Positions 1 to 11,200 of a stretch of DNA of 64,000 bases are shown here, piece after piece. The notes under the pieces are model-generated. The model saw only the letters and a program-made list of their open reading frames with translations. It made no database searches and was not told where the DNA came from. Every line of letters begins with the position of its first letter. Position 1 is the stretch's first letter. Source of the stretch: Molanna angustata (lineage: Eukaryota; Arthropoda; Insecta; Trichoptera; Molannidae); contig OY754982.1 of assembly GCA_963576475.1 (NCBI GenBank), positions 16,992,217 to 17,056,216 on the forward strand, written 5' to 3'. The position numbers and the translations under genes were made by a program.

Positions 1-1011
1 TCATCATCGTAAATATTTATAATGCACCAACATAAAATGTAATGTCTATGTCACATCTCTCCCCTATAGGATGACGTAATACACATAAGTAAAATAATAT
101 ATATTAATTTAATTTGTATTTTTTTTCAAATATGTATACGTGTCGTGTCATGGATACATTATACAATGTAAAAGATTGTGCAAATTAAGGGATTGTCAAT
201 GGACAATTCATTTCCTGTGAATTTTCATAGTCAAATTAATTCAATTTATGGTGAATAAAAACAAAGTTAAAATTTCCTTAGTAAATCGGAACACTCCGAG
301 AATGGTCTTTTCACATAAATGTTTTGTTTTTTTATTTATTTTTAATTAAATTTATAATACGTAATAAGGTTATGTGGTAAGATTCTACACAGTTTTTCCT
401 AAGACCATAAAAAATCGATCCATTTTTATTGGCTTACTTATAAAACTTTAATTAAATAAATATTTCTTGCATAAACACATTAACCAAATATACAGTAATG
501 TCTCATTAAAAAATAATACATACTGAAATAGAGTTTACAACGTGAGAATCGATTGCATACATCGATATATTTTTTTACGGATTGGAATTATTTTCGGGTA
601 AGCGTTTCGTTATGAGTTTGTTAAAAAAAGTGGTAATCTTGTGATTCTGAATTAAAGTCAGCAAGTGAAAAAGAACAAGATTTTTACATGAATGATCTGC
701 GATCGATGTCTACTACTGATATTCAACATCTCAATGGATGTACACATATGGTCTAGTTTTCAAATCCCACAACCTGCTGTATTGAAATAGTTAGAAAATT
801 TAAGTATTTAACGATGGATACAGATGCACTTCAAAAGAAAAATAAAATCTATTAGTTTTGCGATTATAATAAATATTTAATTTAATCCGATAGCTATTTC
901 TACGAGGACATTATCAAGACTGCATATACATGAGTTGTTTAGGGCAACAAAGGCTTACCCAATTTTAAGAATTTTTAGTTATGGCTAATTTTGAACATCC
1001 TCAAACCGCAC
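1..1011. other. AT-rich sequence without recognisable gene
   Basis: No open frame of meaningful length and no known motif is visible. It is low-complexity AT-rich sequence with short T and A runs. It ends at the inverted-repeat element that starts at 1012. Confidence 0.5.
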
Positions 1012-1311
1012 ATAATACCCCCTATTCAGTAACTATTGTAACTAAAATAGGAACATACTAAAATTGTAGATTTTAGATTTACGGTCTTATTTTAGCGTTA
1101 TAAAATATCAACTTTCATAATTTTCATAATTATTCATAATACGTCTGATTCAGTAACTTTTTAATAACGTTCCGGCCAAAACAGGTACGTTCCTATTCTA
1201 TTTAGTCAAAGTTGATATTTTATAACGCTAAAATAAGACCGTTAATCTAAAATCTGCAATTTTAGAACGTTCCTATTTTAGTTACAATAATTACTGAATA
1301 GGGGGTATTAT
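1012..1311. repeat. Inverted-repeat MITE, about 300 bp
   Basis: The left edge ATAATACCCCCTATTCAGTA and the right edge ending in TACTGAATAGGGGGTATTAT are exact reverse complements. Pairing continues inward for about 100 bases per side, for example CGGTCTTATTTTAGCGTTAT (from about 1082) against ATAACGCTAAAATAAGACCG (near 1222-1241). The centre carries short repeats of TTCATAATT. No coding capacity is visible. TA-like bases at both edges would fit a Tc1/mariner-type target, but the palindrome itself includes them, so the target duplication is not certain. Confidence 0.75.
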
Positions 1312-2460
1312 AGTGCAATAAAGACCTGACCCTAATAATCGATAATATTCCAAAACAATTTTTTCAAATTCAGAGCAAGATATTGTGTTAGGTTTGTGCT
1401 GCTTTAATAGTCAACAACAATAAGGGCAACATCTTGTTGATAAAATTTGGTATTTTCTTCATATTAATAATATTTTTTTTTTTTTTTGAAAAAAGACAAT
1501 TTTTTTTCAGAACAAACCTTAAGAGGGTTAGACTGTTGTTGCGCTGAACAGCTTACATAGTTTTTATAATGCCATCGTAGGACGAAATAACCGACGACAC
1601 AGTAGGTACTTTAAATATATTAAAGCATGGTAAAATAGTTAGGAATATAGGAATTCTAACAAATAAACAACATCTCGATTGTTTTATGGAGGCAAATATT
1701 TTGGAATCTTGAGTATATATTCAGTGTCCCACCGGCCTAGACTGCCTCTATCCATTTTGTATTATCAAAGGTCGTTGTGATTTCAATAATGATAAGCACA
1801 CTAACTATTTAAATATTAAACTTGTAATAATTCTCAGCCCACACAAACGAAGAGAAACAAATTACAACAGGTATGTGTAGATGTGTTTGTGTAAGATAAT
1901 AATTGTTATCAAAGTCCACTTTGAGAGATGGAATGAGTGTTGTAGGAATATCATTAATGAATATTTCCTAGAACGGATAATCTGTCCAAACAACCATCAA
2001 GTTGAGAAGTGTATCACAACGGATTCATAAATGAATACAATACTAATTCATTAAGGTATAATAATATATTATTATCTTAAAACATGTACATACACATAAA
2101 AGTGACAATGTATGAGAAATAATGAATGAAAATGTAAGTAAAACAATGTAATCGAATAAGTAGGTACACAAATAACACTAACCTTGTAAGGAGAAATAAA
2201 TTGAATATCGTAGCGTTTGAATATCGATAAGCTGGCAGAAAAAATCGTTTCGTCTATATCTGTTTCAGTAGGTCATAACAACGAAAATATCATTTACTAT
2301 CAAAACTAACTGTACATATTAAATCTAGTCAAACGATATAATCAAAACCCTCATGATAACCCATATTGTGAATATAATTATTATTTTATGGAGTTATGTC
2401 ATATCTTAAGATATCATGTACGTAAGTATGTTTATTATTTTGATGTAAAAATAAATACAT
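1312..2460. other. AT-rich sequence without recognisable gene
   Basis: No gene recognised. The only item of note is 2324-2383, a reverse-orientation fragment of a dispersed repeat whose core reads ATCAAAACCCTCATGATAAC. The same family appears at 3328-3560 and 21970-22060. Confidence 0.45.
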
Positions 2461-2665
2461 TTAACCGTTTTGGCATGTGAATTTTGCCCTAAACCACTAT
2501 ATTTTGAGTCACTATGCGACATGTTTCGGCAGTGCTGTCCTGCCATCGACCGGCTCGTTGAGACTCAACTAGCCAGTCGATGGCAGGACAGCACTGCCGA
2601 AACATGTCGCATAGTGACTCAAAATATAGTGGTTTAGGGCAAAATTCACATGCCAAAACGGTTAA
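2461..2665. repeat. Perfect 90-bp palindrome of Penelope-like sequence
   Basis: Bases 2461-2550 are the exact reverse complement of 2576-2665 as I read them, separated by a 25-base centre that is itself imperfectly self-complementary. The arm contains GATGGCAGGACAGCACTGCC followed by GAAACATGTCG and GTGACTCAAAA. A diverged single copy of the same sequence lies at 49420-49470, directly after a Penelope-like (GIY-YIG) C-terminal coding remnant. The palindrome is therefore probably two Penelope-like terminal fragments joined head to head. A LINE 3' fragment begins less than 100 bp downstream. Confidence 0.8.
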
Positions 2666-2745
2666 TATGAACAACCACAAAATATACGCCGAGTACCTAT
2701 TTAAACTATATAAATACATTTTCTTACACCTCTAATAAACAAAAG

Positions 2746-3262
2746 AATATAACAAATGAATTAAAGCAGATAAAAGAATTTAAAAAATTTAAACAAAAAT
2801 TAAAATTGCACTTAACATTCTAAAATAGTAGTTTTCGATTTTGTTGTTTAATTTGTTTCAATTACAGTATTTTATTTTTTTTATGTGTTATGGTATATTT
2901 GAATCGTCTATAATACTCATTTTTCAATTATTTTCATGTTTTTCCTTTTTTTTGGTTTGAATATGTATTCTGATATATTTTCTCATTTGTATATTCCTCT
3001 TTTTCATTTATTTTCAAACTTTTTTAATGTTTATTTGATTTTTTTTTGTTCATGTATGGTTTGATTTTAATTACTTTTATGTTGACTTTGCTTTGTATTG
3101 ATATTTTTTATTTTTTTATAAGTGCTTCCCTCATCAAGCACAAGATTGTAATCTTTTTGATGAGGCACTGCAAGGAAAAATATGTAAAAATGTTATTACT
3201 AGTGAATTTATATATTGATTTGTATTATAAAATTATTATGTTGAATAAATAAATAAATAAAC
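2746..3262 (+). pseudogene. 5'-truncated LINE: last ORF2 codons plus 3'UTR and TAAA tail
   Basis: Codons from 2746 to the stop at 2821-2823 read NITNELKQIKEFKKFKQKLK and a few more residues. This Lys/Phe-rich tail is typical of the end of Jockey/CR1-type ORF2 proteins and resembles the C-terminus of the reverse-strand LINE at 24957-25266 (KQINDFKRFKQRLKKHF). About 420 bp of T-rich 3'UTR follow. They include CTCATCAA (3130-3137) able to pair with TTGATGAG (3157-3164), and end in a short AATAAATAAATAAATAAA tail at 3243-3262. Only the extreme 3' end was retained, as expected from incomplete target-primed reverse transcription. Confidence 0.65.
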
Positions 3263-3327
3263 TATGTTGGAAAAAAACAAATTTACATAGTATGACTGAT
3301 AAAAAAAAAAAAACAAGAAAATATTCA

Positions 3328-3560
3328 AATATCCATAAGATAATTATATCTATGATATGAGTTATTATGAGGGTTTTGATTCCACCGTTTGACCAGGGGG
3401 GCAAGTCTAGTCCAACGGCGAAATCAAAACCCTCATGATAACCCATTTCATGGATATATTTATCATGTAAGTTATTGTAGAAATTCCATAAGATAATTAT
3501 ATCTATGATATGAGTTATCATGAGAGCTTTGATTTCGCCGTTAGACCGGACTTCGCCAAT
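3328..3560. repeat. Dispersed repeat in fold-back arrangement
   Basis: Three copies of one family lie here in alternating orientation. The core is TGATATGAGTTATYATGAGG followed by GTTTTGATTYCRCCGTTTGACC. 3330-3400 is forward, 3400-3460 is reversed so the two face each other as an imperfect hairpin, and 3485-3560 is forward again. Further copies are at 2324-2383 (reversed) and 21970-22060 (forward, reading GATTTCGCCGGTTGGACC). No coding capacity is seen. Confidence 0.6.
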
Positions 3561-4581
3561 TTTAAAAATGAAAAAAAAAAGTTTTATAGGTGCCTATTTA
3601 TGTAGACACTTTTGACATATTTATAATATGAGATGGGGATTCACCGAGAATTGTCCGTCGACAAATCGACAAATACATAAATAAATACTCTTCTTCCTAT
3701 ACGATTTAAATTGATATATTTTCTAGGAAGCGTGTATATATGTTTATGTACAGATTGGGAAATAGCGTTTCCCTAGGCCGACATGGTTAGTGGTTAGTTA
3801 GGTATGCAAGATGATGGTTCTTTAGCACCCACTCACCGAGTGTCGACCCACGCACGCCCTTTCAAAAAGTCGAGATGGGGTGGAATCGTAAGCTAATCAC
3901 AACACTATTATTATTATTGTATCTGCAATACACCACAATATGCTGGTACCGTATATCCAAATACGTGGGCAATATTACAATAAACCTACAGAAATAGGGT
4001 TAAGATAAAACAACATTGTAAGTACCGTAGCCACTAAGAATTATTTATAGTGATCTTTAGAGTACTAACCTAGAATTTAAAGTTTTGAATAGTTTTCCAC
4101 GTTTTATTTTACGGCATTAATTTGGCTTCTACATACATAAACTAGTTGCATGCAACACATGAGATCCAATTACCGATGGCGATAGTATGTATAATTGAAG
4201 AATACGTAGGTACCAAACTATTAACACTTAACACAAATTAATAAACATTTAAGATATTTTGTTTTCTATATAAAACATGTAGGAATGTATATCAGAATAG
4301 GATAGTATGGAGGTCAGTCTTTTTTTCCTACCCAGAATATGAAAAACAGCATGATTAGGAAATTAAGTAGGTATCAAACTATCTCTCAATCTAATATCTT
4401 TACAGTAATAAGAATACTTATTTACCCTTCTTTCAAAAAATGTTTCAGGACAAACATATTAACTACCTATGTAAAAAAATAAGGCACCTAGGATACTTAT
4501 TTAAAGGATTACTCGGTATTGTCAAAACTGATATATCATCAAAATGACACTTCAGTTTAGTACAATCTATCTCAACTTATG
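3561..4581. other. AT-rich sequence without recognisable gene
   Basis: No gene recognised. The stretch holds short T runs and scattered TAGGTA motifs. The last 100 bp upstream of 4582 may be degraded LINE coding sequence, because in-frame residues resemble the usual start of the C-terminal reverse transcriptase region, but stops interrupt it. Confidence 0.4.
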
Positions 4582-4790
4582 GTATTGATTGCATGGGGAG
4601 GAGTACTAGACAGTCACATTGCACCATTGGAAATTGTACAAAAAATGATTATAAAAAAATGTACAACAAAACTCTCAGATATCCCACTAAAAAATTGTTT
4701 GAAGAGTGTAGATTATTTCATATGAGAAAACTTTATCTGTTGCAATGTCTTAAGTTCATCCACAAAAATGAACAGAAATGTTCATGTTAA
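4582..4790 (+). pseudogene. LINE reverse-transcriptase C-terminal fragment, frameshifted
   Basis: The first half reads VLIAWGGVLDSHIAPLEIVQ in one frame. After a shift near 4680 the next frame reads RYPTKKLFEECRLFHMRKLY and continues to a stop at 4790. The order is typical of the region after the catalytic core in Jockey/CR1-type reverse transcriptases: a GI.AWGG motif, an IVQK block, then RYPT..LF and a helix ending in LY. The catalytic residues and the 5' part are absent. It looks like the same LINE type as 24957-25266 (PTETLF) and 63505-64000. It is non-functional because of the frameshift and truncation. Confidence 0.7.
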
Positions 4791-5451
4791 TTCATTTTTG
4801 TGATATGTAAAGAATGTCTAGGTGGTATTTGAGAATAATTTGCTATTTTATATAGATGTATTTTCAAAGCTGTGATAAGTTGAAGACCCCTGACCTAGAC
4901 GACACACACTTGATATAAGACTTGTATGATGAGCCAGACGTCTTATATAATTTATTAAAATTGGTAAGCTTCGTTTACTCCGTACTACCTGTAGCTCCGT
5001 TTATATATTAAATGAGCATAGCACAAAAAACATACACGTTTTAAGCTTATATGACAACATATTTAGTGTTGAGTATTATTAGAAAAAAATATGAACTCTT
5101 CTAAAAGTTTTGGAGAAGAGCTTACTATATTTTTCGAAGAATAACAATATTCAAGCATTTTATATTAGATGTATACACATGCACACTGATTTTTTTTAAT
5201 AGCAATAAAACATATGTTAAAATTAACCGAACTGCAGTGACTACAAAACATTTGGTTTTGTGCACATAGCCAAACAGTAGTCATAAATTGATAACCTATA
5301 TTTCTGATAAAAAAAGTTTGGCTATAACGCAGATAGCCTGTTCGGTTGTCATAATATTTTTTTAGTGCAGCATGAAAGTATACTCAAATATTGAGAGATT
5401 TAAATATAAATCTTGTTGATATCATCTAATTAGTTGACTTTTAGTATTACA

Positions 5452-5640
5452 GCCTTCGTGGCTCAATTGGTAAGATATAAATATCTGACACCCGATCGAA
5501 AGATCCCGGGTTCGATTCCCGGTGGAGACACAAATATTAATTGCGTTTTCAGTCTGGATCTGTGAGACATAGTACCTACCTGTTAGTTCCCGATAGTACT
5601 AAATACTGGCTTCCCGTGGCATTAAGGTGGGGATGATATA
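5452..5640 (+). mobile_element. tRNA-derived SINE (family 1)
   Basis: The head has tRNA-like pol III promoter boxes: an A-box-like GTGGCTCAATTGGTAAGA at about 5459 and a B box GGGTTCGATTCCCGG at about 5508. The presumed acceptor ends do not pair and the anticodon region is expanded, so this is not a working tRNA gene. A tRNA-unrelated body follows, ending near GCATTAAGGTGGGGATG. No second copy is visible in the window. Confidence 0.65.
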
Positions 5641-6473
5641 ATAAAACAACAAATTATAATAATCCTGATAAGATATAAGATATAATAAATGTTCTTCCTC
5701 GGAGACGTAAAAAGAGAAGGGATCAATCGTTAATTAATGACGCACCTCGGAGGATACGAAAGACGCGTCATACATTTCTGGGTAAGTTCGTCTGTGTGTG
5801 GGCGTCCCGTCCCTTTCCAGCTTAGCAGGGCACAGGCGGGTGGTGAGAGGAGGACCCAGCGTCACAGGGACCATCGCCGTCGGATACGCCTCGATTAAAC
5901 ACCCTAAGGACGTCGCCCAACAGTGGCCCAAGTTGGTCCAGCCGAAACTATTTCACAGGTTGGTGAATAAACGAATACTACCACAGGCACCTACAGGGAA
6001 TACAGCCTGTGTCATCTATACATATTTATTCCACTTCGACTCAATTGAGATACAAAGTTTGTCAGAAATATCATCGACTCTGTCAGGGAAAGAATCCAAT
6101 GCTTGGGTATATACATACATATATGCGATTTACTACAGTTATTTTTTAAGGAATCGATTCATTCCATACATGAAAATCGTACTTTCAAATTAAAGAAAAG
6201 ATAATACCTCGAAAAGGTTAGAATGGGAACAAAATCTAAGGAGGTTGTTAATATATTATTATATTATACGCTAATCACTCAGTCAAGTTGTAAGTCAAGG
6301 AAAAAATACTTCGCGTTTGATGAAAACGAGTAAACTACAAAGAATAGTTGATGGTTTTCAAGAATCTGCACGACACATTCAAGAACCGCGTCAAAAAATC
6401 ACCAGATATACATAGCTTTCAAAATTTCAGTAAATTATTAAAGACTGCTTAGTTTCGTAGAACTAAAACTTAA
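5641..6473. other. GC-rich patch (5735-5960) in otherwise AT-rich sequence
   Basis: Base composition changes sharply at about 5735-5960, with many CG dinucleotides. Open frames exist on both strands (to about 130 aa on plus from 5798, about 65 aa on minus), but neither translation resembles a family I know. A good splice-donor match, TGGGTAAGT, sits at 5779-5787. The patch could be a host exon or a regulatory island, or a fragment of an unrecognised element. I do not assign a gene. Confidence 0.3.
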
Positions 6474-7186
6474 CAGCCAGTTTCATAAAAAGCAGCAAAA
6501 GGACCCTTAAGTTAAAGGTTCTTCAAAAATTTAAAATCGCCTTTTAGTCGTTGCGTTTCATAAGTAATAATGCCGCGTACTTTAGCAAAAGGCAGAAATG
6601 TTACCAAAATACCTGAAAGTTGGCAATATTGCTATCAAAGTCTATGGAAACATAGCTCATAGCATAGATAAATCTTTCTGTCTACTACCATATAATATGT
6701 GATTTCTGTCATTGAATTGATCCTTGATCTATAGGACATATTTATGGAATTCGAAACCTATCAAAAAATTCTCCTTAATTCTACTTTTCCGTGTGGTCGA
6801 TTCTTTTTCTATACCTACACTTTTCACCAACGTGTACGCATCTTCTAATTAGGTCATTTTGAAAAAAAAACATTTTGTTATATTATTTATAAAAAATGTT
6901 AAAATAATAGTTAAACTATTGAATATACCTAAGTAAGTAATATGCACATGATCGTCAACATTCAATTGACAATATTGACATCAACAAGAACACTGTCTTG
7001 AACATTATGTCATATAGCAGCAAACTCTGGAGGTAAAAAAATGAACTGCTTTTAAAGAAGACTTTAGTGACTGAAGTAGAAAGATACTGGACTTTAAAGT
7101 GAACTTTCAGCAACATTTTGTTGTTATTATACGCATTTGTTTTAAATTCGACATTAAGTCTCCTTTAATTTCTATGAAACTGGCTG
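6474..7186. mobile_element. PIF/Harbinger-like non-autonomous DNA transposon
   Basis: The left end is CAGCCAGTTTCATAAAAA and the right end is its near-exact complement TTTCTATGAAACTGGCTG, giving 18-bp terminal inverted repeats with one mismatch. Each end is flanked by TAA (6471-6473 and 7187-7189). A 3-bp TWA duplication is the signature of the PIF/Harbinger superfamily. The 713-bp interior has no long open frame, so the element would need a transposase from elsewhere. Confidence 0.7.
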
Positions 7187-7639
7187 TAAGAATCTTAAAA
7201 ATAAATATTGGCATTTCATGATTTTGACCCAGAAAAGAAGCAAACCCTTCAACAGAATAGTGTTGTAGAATAAAACAATACTATCGAAATAAATTTCGCC
7301 CACAAAATTTAATAAATAGTTTTGTTGTTATTATAATGTTTTTTTTTAATACAAAGATATTTAAAAAATCGGTTGACTTTATTTTATATAGACTACGGAC
7401 TGCCACTGAACTTATATTTTGAAATGCCAAATATGTAGATGGGTTTAAAAATACATAATCAGTCTTAAATACTCAGTATTGAACGATAATTGATATCAGA
7501 TTCTCGAGTGCTGGTCAATCAAAAATGTAACTAATCGGTCATGAAAAGAAAAACAAATAGTTGCAAAGAAGTTGAGAAATGTATGCAAAACTTGGTTAAC
7601 CCATCCAGCGAATCTAATACTTGGTTAAGTACGGTGGCA
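7187..7639. other. AT-rich sequence without recognisable gene
   Basis: Nothing recognised. The GC-rich island begins at its right edge. Confidence 0.4.
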
Positions 7640-8240
7640 GAGCGAGGGAGGGTTATGAGGGGCGGCGACGGCGGTGGTGGTGGTGACGGGGGCTGCCGCG
7701 GGGCGGGGGTGGAGGGGGGATGACAAAAATCGATAGCGTCGGCTGGAACGCGCGTCGTGTACGTACGTACATTCTTATCGAGTGGTGTGTGCCGCCCCGT
7801 GTACGTATAGGCGGCTGGCTCCAACACACGGGAGGCGGGAGAGCCAGCCGTATCATTATAAGTCGGCCGGTATCTTTATGTGTATGTCGTAGGGCGGGAG
7901 GGACGGCAGGGGTGATAGAGGGGGAGGGGGGTTAGGGAGGTAGTTGGGGAGGCTCCCGTACCACCCCTTGGCGGATCTCTCTCGCGGTCTCTCACGCTGA
8001 TATCTCTCCTTACGCTGCAAGAGGTTAGGTTAAACAGAGAACTGATTAATGGCTCCCAAATCGGACAATGGACCCCCGCCGCCTTATAATGGGATCGAAT
8101 TAGAATGCGGACTCACTTCGAAAAACAATCGAGTCGGAAGTAATATCTGACAACTTTCTAGGGGATGGAGAACATTGTACTCCGTGTGTGCTGAAAGACG
8201 ACTGAAATCAGAAGACTTGAACAGTATATAGGTAAGTACT
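7640..8240 (+). promoter_or_regulatory. GC-rich island, candidate promoter and non-coding first exon
   Basis: This block is much richer in G, C and CG dinucleotides than its surroundings, with G-rich tracts around 7655-7722 and 7900-7950. It holds a TATA-like ATTATAAG at 7855-7862. A 33-codon open frame opens at 8050 (MAPKSDNGPPPPYNGIELEC, then 13 more residues) and closes at 8151. Just downstream is a strong splice-donor match, AGGTAAGTACTT, at 8230-8241. This combination is what a promoter with a first exon and small upstream frame would look like. I recognise no protein. The strand and the function are inferred, and a chance G-rich patch is not excluded. Confidence 0.3.
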
Positions 8241-11200
8241 TACTAAAGAAAACCGTAATCGCAATTTGAAGATTCATAAATTCCACCTGTTTCCGAAATT
8301 TCATACGATAAAAAAAACATTACAAAACTCTACAAAAAATATACTTAGGTGCCTTCCTAAAGATAAATTTACGTGTACTACGTAAATACACAAATCATTT
8401 ATGATATCTCTTCAAGACTTTAAGATCTAGTTTTTTTGAGTTACTCGTATTTAAAATAAACTATTGAAAGAAAATTAAACTTTCTTTTGGTCAATTTTAT
8501 CCAATCCGATCAAAAAAAAATAAAAACATGATGCGTGGGTAGGTAAATTAAAAATTGAATAGCGAATAATAAAATACATATGACAGTAAGTTGTTATTAT
8601 AATTTTTTTACGTTACAAAATTAAATATCGAAAAAATATATCATCAAAAATGACAAAAAATGTAAGCCAGGTGGTGAAATATGGACGAATGACAAAGAGA
8701 ATTAAAATGTGTGAAAAGCAGAAACGCATTGTAAGACAGGTGGTGTTGGCCAAGAAAGATTTGGCAAGAACATGTAAAAAAAAACTCCGCAGAACGTGTA
8801 AAATAAACGGCGGAAAAAAACTTTAAAACCAAAAATGATATGATGATAAGATAATTTTTGATTAAAATTATTAAGTGAGGAGAGGAGGAGACTCATTTTT
8901 ATCGTCCAAGGTGAAAAAGAATCGTATGTAGATGGTGTAAAGGCGTTATGTATGAGACATGCCCGGACGGAGCATACGTGTGGCGATAACAAACACTTGA
9001 TCCAAATTGGCATTATCATCTCCGATGGTACACGTGTCTCTGGGCTACGCTAGATACAACAATAACATAATATAAAATACGATGTCGCCTAATTCTGTTT
9101 GATCCACATCCAATGACCGTAAATGGGAGCACGACGCAGAGATATATATACCTATATATCTGCATATTAAATCATAAACACATTATCACGGTGTTATTAT
9201 TTGAAATAAATTTTAGTAATGTCGAATTTCGTTCAAATCTAAGAATCGTTCAGTCTTATGCCACTCATTATTATTGTATCGGTATCGTTAGTCTAATGCC
9301 TTAATATTCATCTACTTGACATACCATATCGAATTCTTTAACTCAAATACAACAATATAACATGTAACGTAAAAACAAACACAATACCTTGTAGAGCTGA
9401 TATTTTTCTTTCGATTAAGGAACCCTTTTCGATTTTATTTTCAATTTTGGTGTTCATTTTTATATTTGATAAACAAACTAAAGGTAACGTCCAATACTTT
9501 CGTGGAAAGAATAGACTAAAATATTTTTGAACGAATTTACGTTTGAAGTAATAATATGAATCGTTCATTATGAACGAATCGTTGAAATCTGCAACATTAG
9601 TAATACTGCAATATTAGTATTGGACCTACGGACTACATCATGAATTGATAATAATGATCGATATTTTATTTGCCATCATCAAATAACATGACAAAATGTA
9701 CAATAATCCAGATATCTACTATATTATACACGAGTTTTTTGCACAAACAATTATTTCAAGAGTATTATAAATTAATTCGTTCGTTCGTTCGTATTTGTAA
9801 AGGAGGTATTTTAACACTAGATAATAATTATTCTGATCTTGACAACTTTTGTTGCATTGTTGTATACCAAGAAAACGTTAAAACAAAGCACCGTTAGCAT
9901 TTGAATTAACATTCCTAAACTCTGTATTTGTACTTATTCTACAGTTAGGTATGCCTTAGTCAATCTATATTTTAAAAGGATAATATTTAGTATTAAATAT
10001 ATGCATTTTTTTAAATACCACGTAACAAATTTTAAATACCACGTAACAAACTCGTTAGACTCAACTCGTAGTTAATTATAATAATAATAAAAAATAATAA
10101 TATTTTTTTATTCCAGTCTGTGAGCAGGGAGGGTGCAATGCTATACAAACCATATTTTTACATACAAAATATACATTAAATGTTACAAAAGAAGAAAAAT
10201 ATTTTTCAGAATATAGATTATATACAACAAAAGAAAATAATGAGAAGAAAAAAAAAATGAATTTATATGAAATATAAGAAAAGAAATGATATAATTATCG
10301 TCTTTCACTTCTATCATCTAACACTTCTGTCCATTATTGTAGATTGTGAAGAGAAACTGGAATTACATAGACTATTCCATGCAATTTGTTAATAAGTAAA
10401 CATACAAACGATCAATACATACAAATCAACACAATATTTTAAATGACTTTTCTCAAAATTATGCAGAATGCACTGCAAAGTACATATTTTAACATATACA
10501 TATTTTTTTTTATCCCAGGACAAATTAAATTTCATCTGGATTGATAACCCATCATAGTATGAATGATTTGTAAAATATCTAAACTGGTATTTTGGTAACA
10601 AAATTAATACTATTTATCAAAATAAATTTGGAAATTACAAAAAAAAAACAGGAAGAAGGTTAAAGACAAGACACGTTCTGATAAATTCCTGAGTAAGACA
10701 AAATTTACCTAATTTTAAAATGAAAAAAATAGATATGAAGTAGGAAATAATAAAAAAGAAACATACAAATACAAGTGATCTATAAGAAAATCATTAGCTG
10801 GCTTATACATTTAGAACATCAAAAAATATGCACGTGTGAAAATCAAATCAGGCAACGAACGCATAAAAATAAATTATGATAAGTAATACAACAAAACACG
10901 GAATAGAAATAGGAATGTTTGCCAAATTGAATATTGCAAAATCAACACGTTACAACATTGCGGTTTTATCAGTGTGTCTGTTATCAACATCCAAATAATA
11001 ATATGACATCATTGCGAAAATGTATTTGGCACGTGGGAAGAAAGATCAACTTGTATTACACTTTCATTCCGAGTATTCGTTCGAAGCTCAGAATCTGCTG
11101 ACTGGTGACGAAATAAATACACTGGTCAATAACTCGACTACGTACATCCTTATGCATATAATATATTCAAGTATATTATGCATGGACTAAATAATAAAGT

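Noticed and set aside
5452..5531. True tRNA gene at 5452, and at 23913 and 51933
   Set aside because: Pol III boxes are present, but acceptor or anticodon arms are defective, non-tRNA tails follow, and families 2 and 3 have several copies. These are SINE heads.
7541..7935. Overlapping glycine-rich and proline-rich frames on both strands
   Set aside because: They come from the G-rich tract of the GC island; no frame is favoured and no domain is recognisable.
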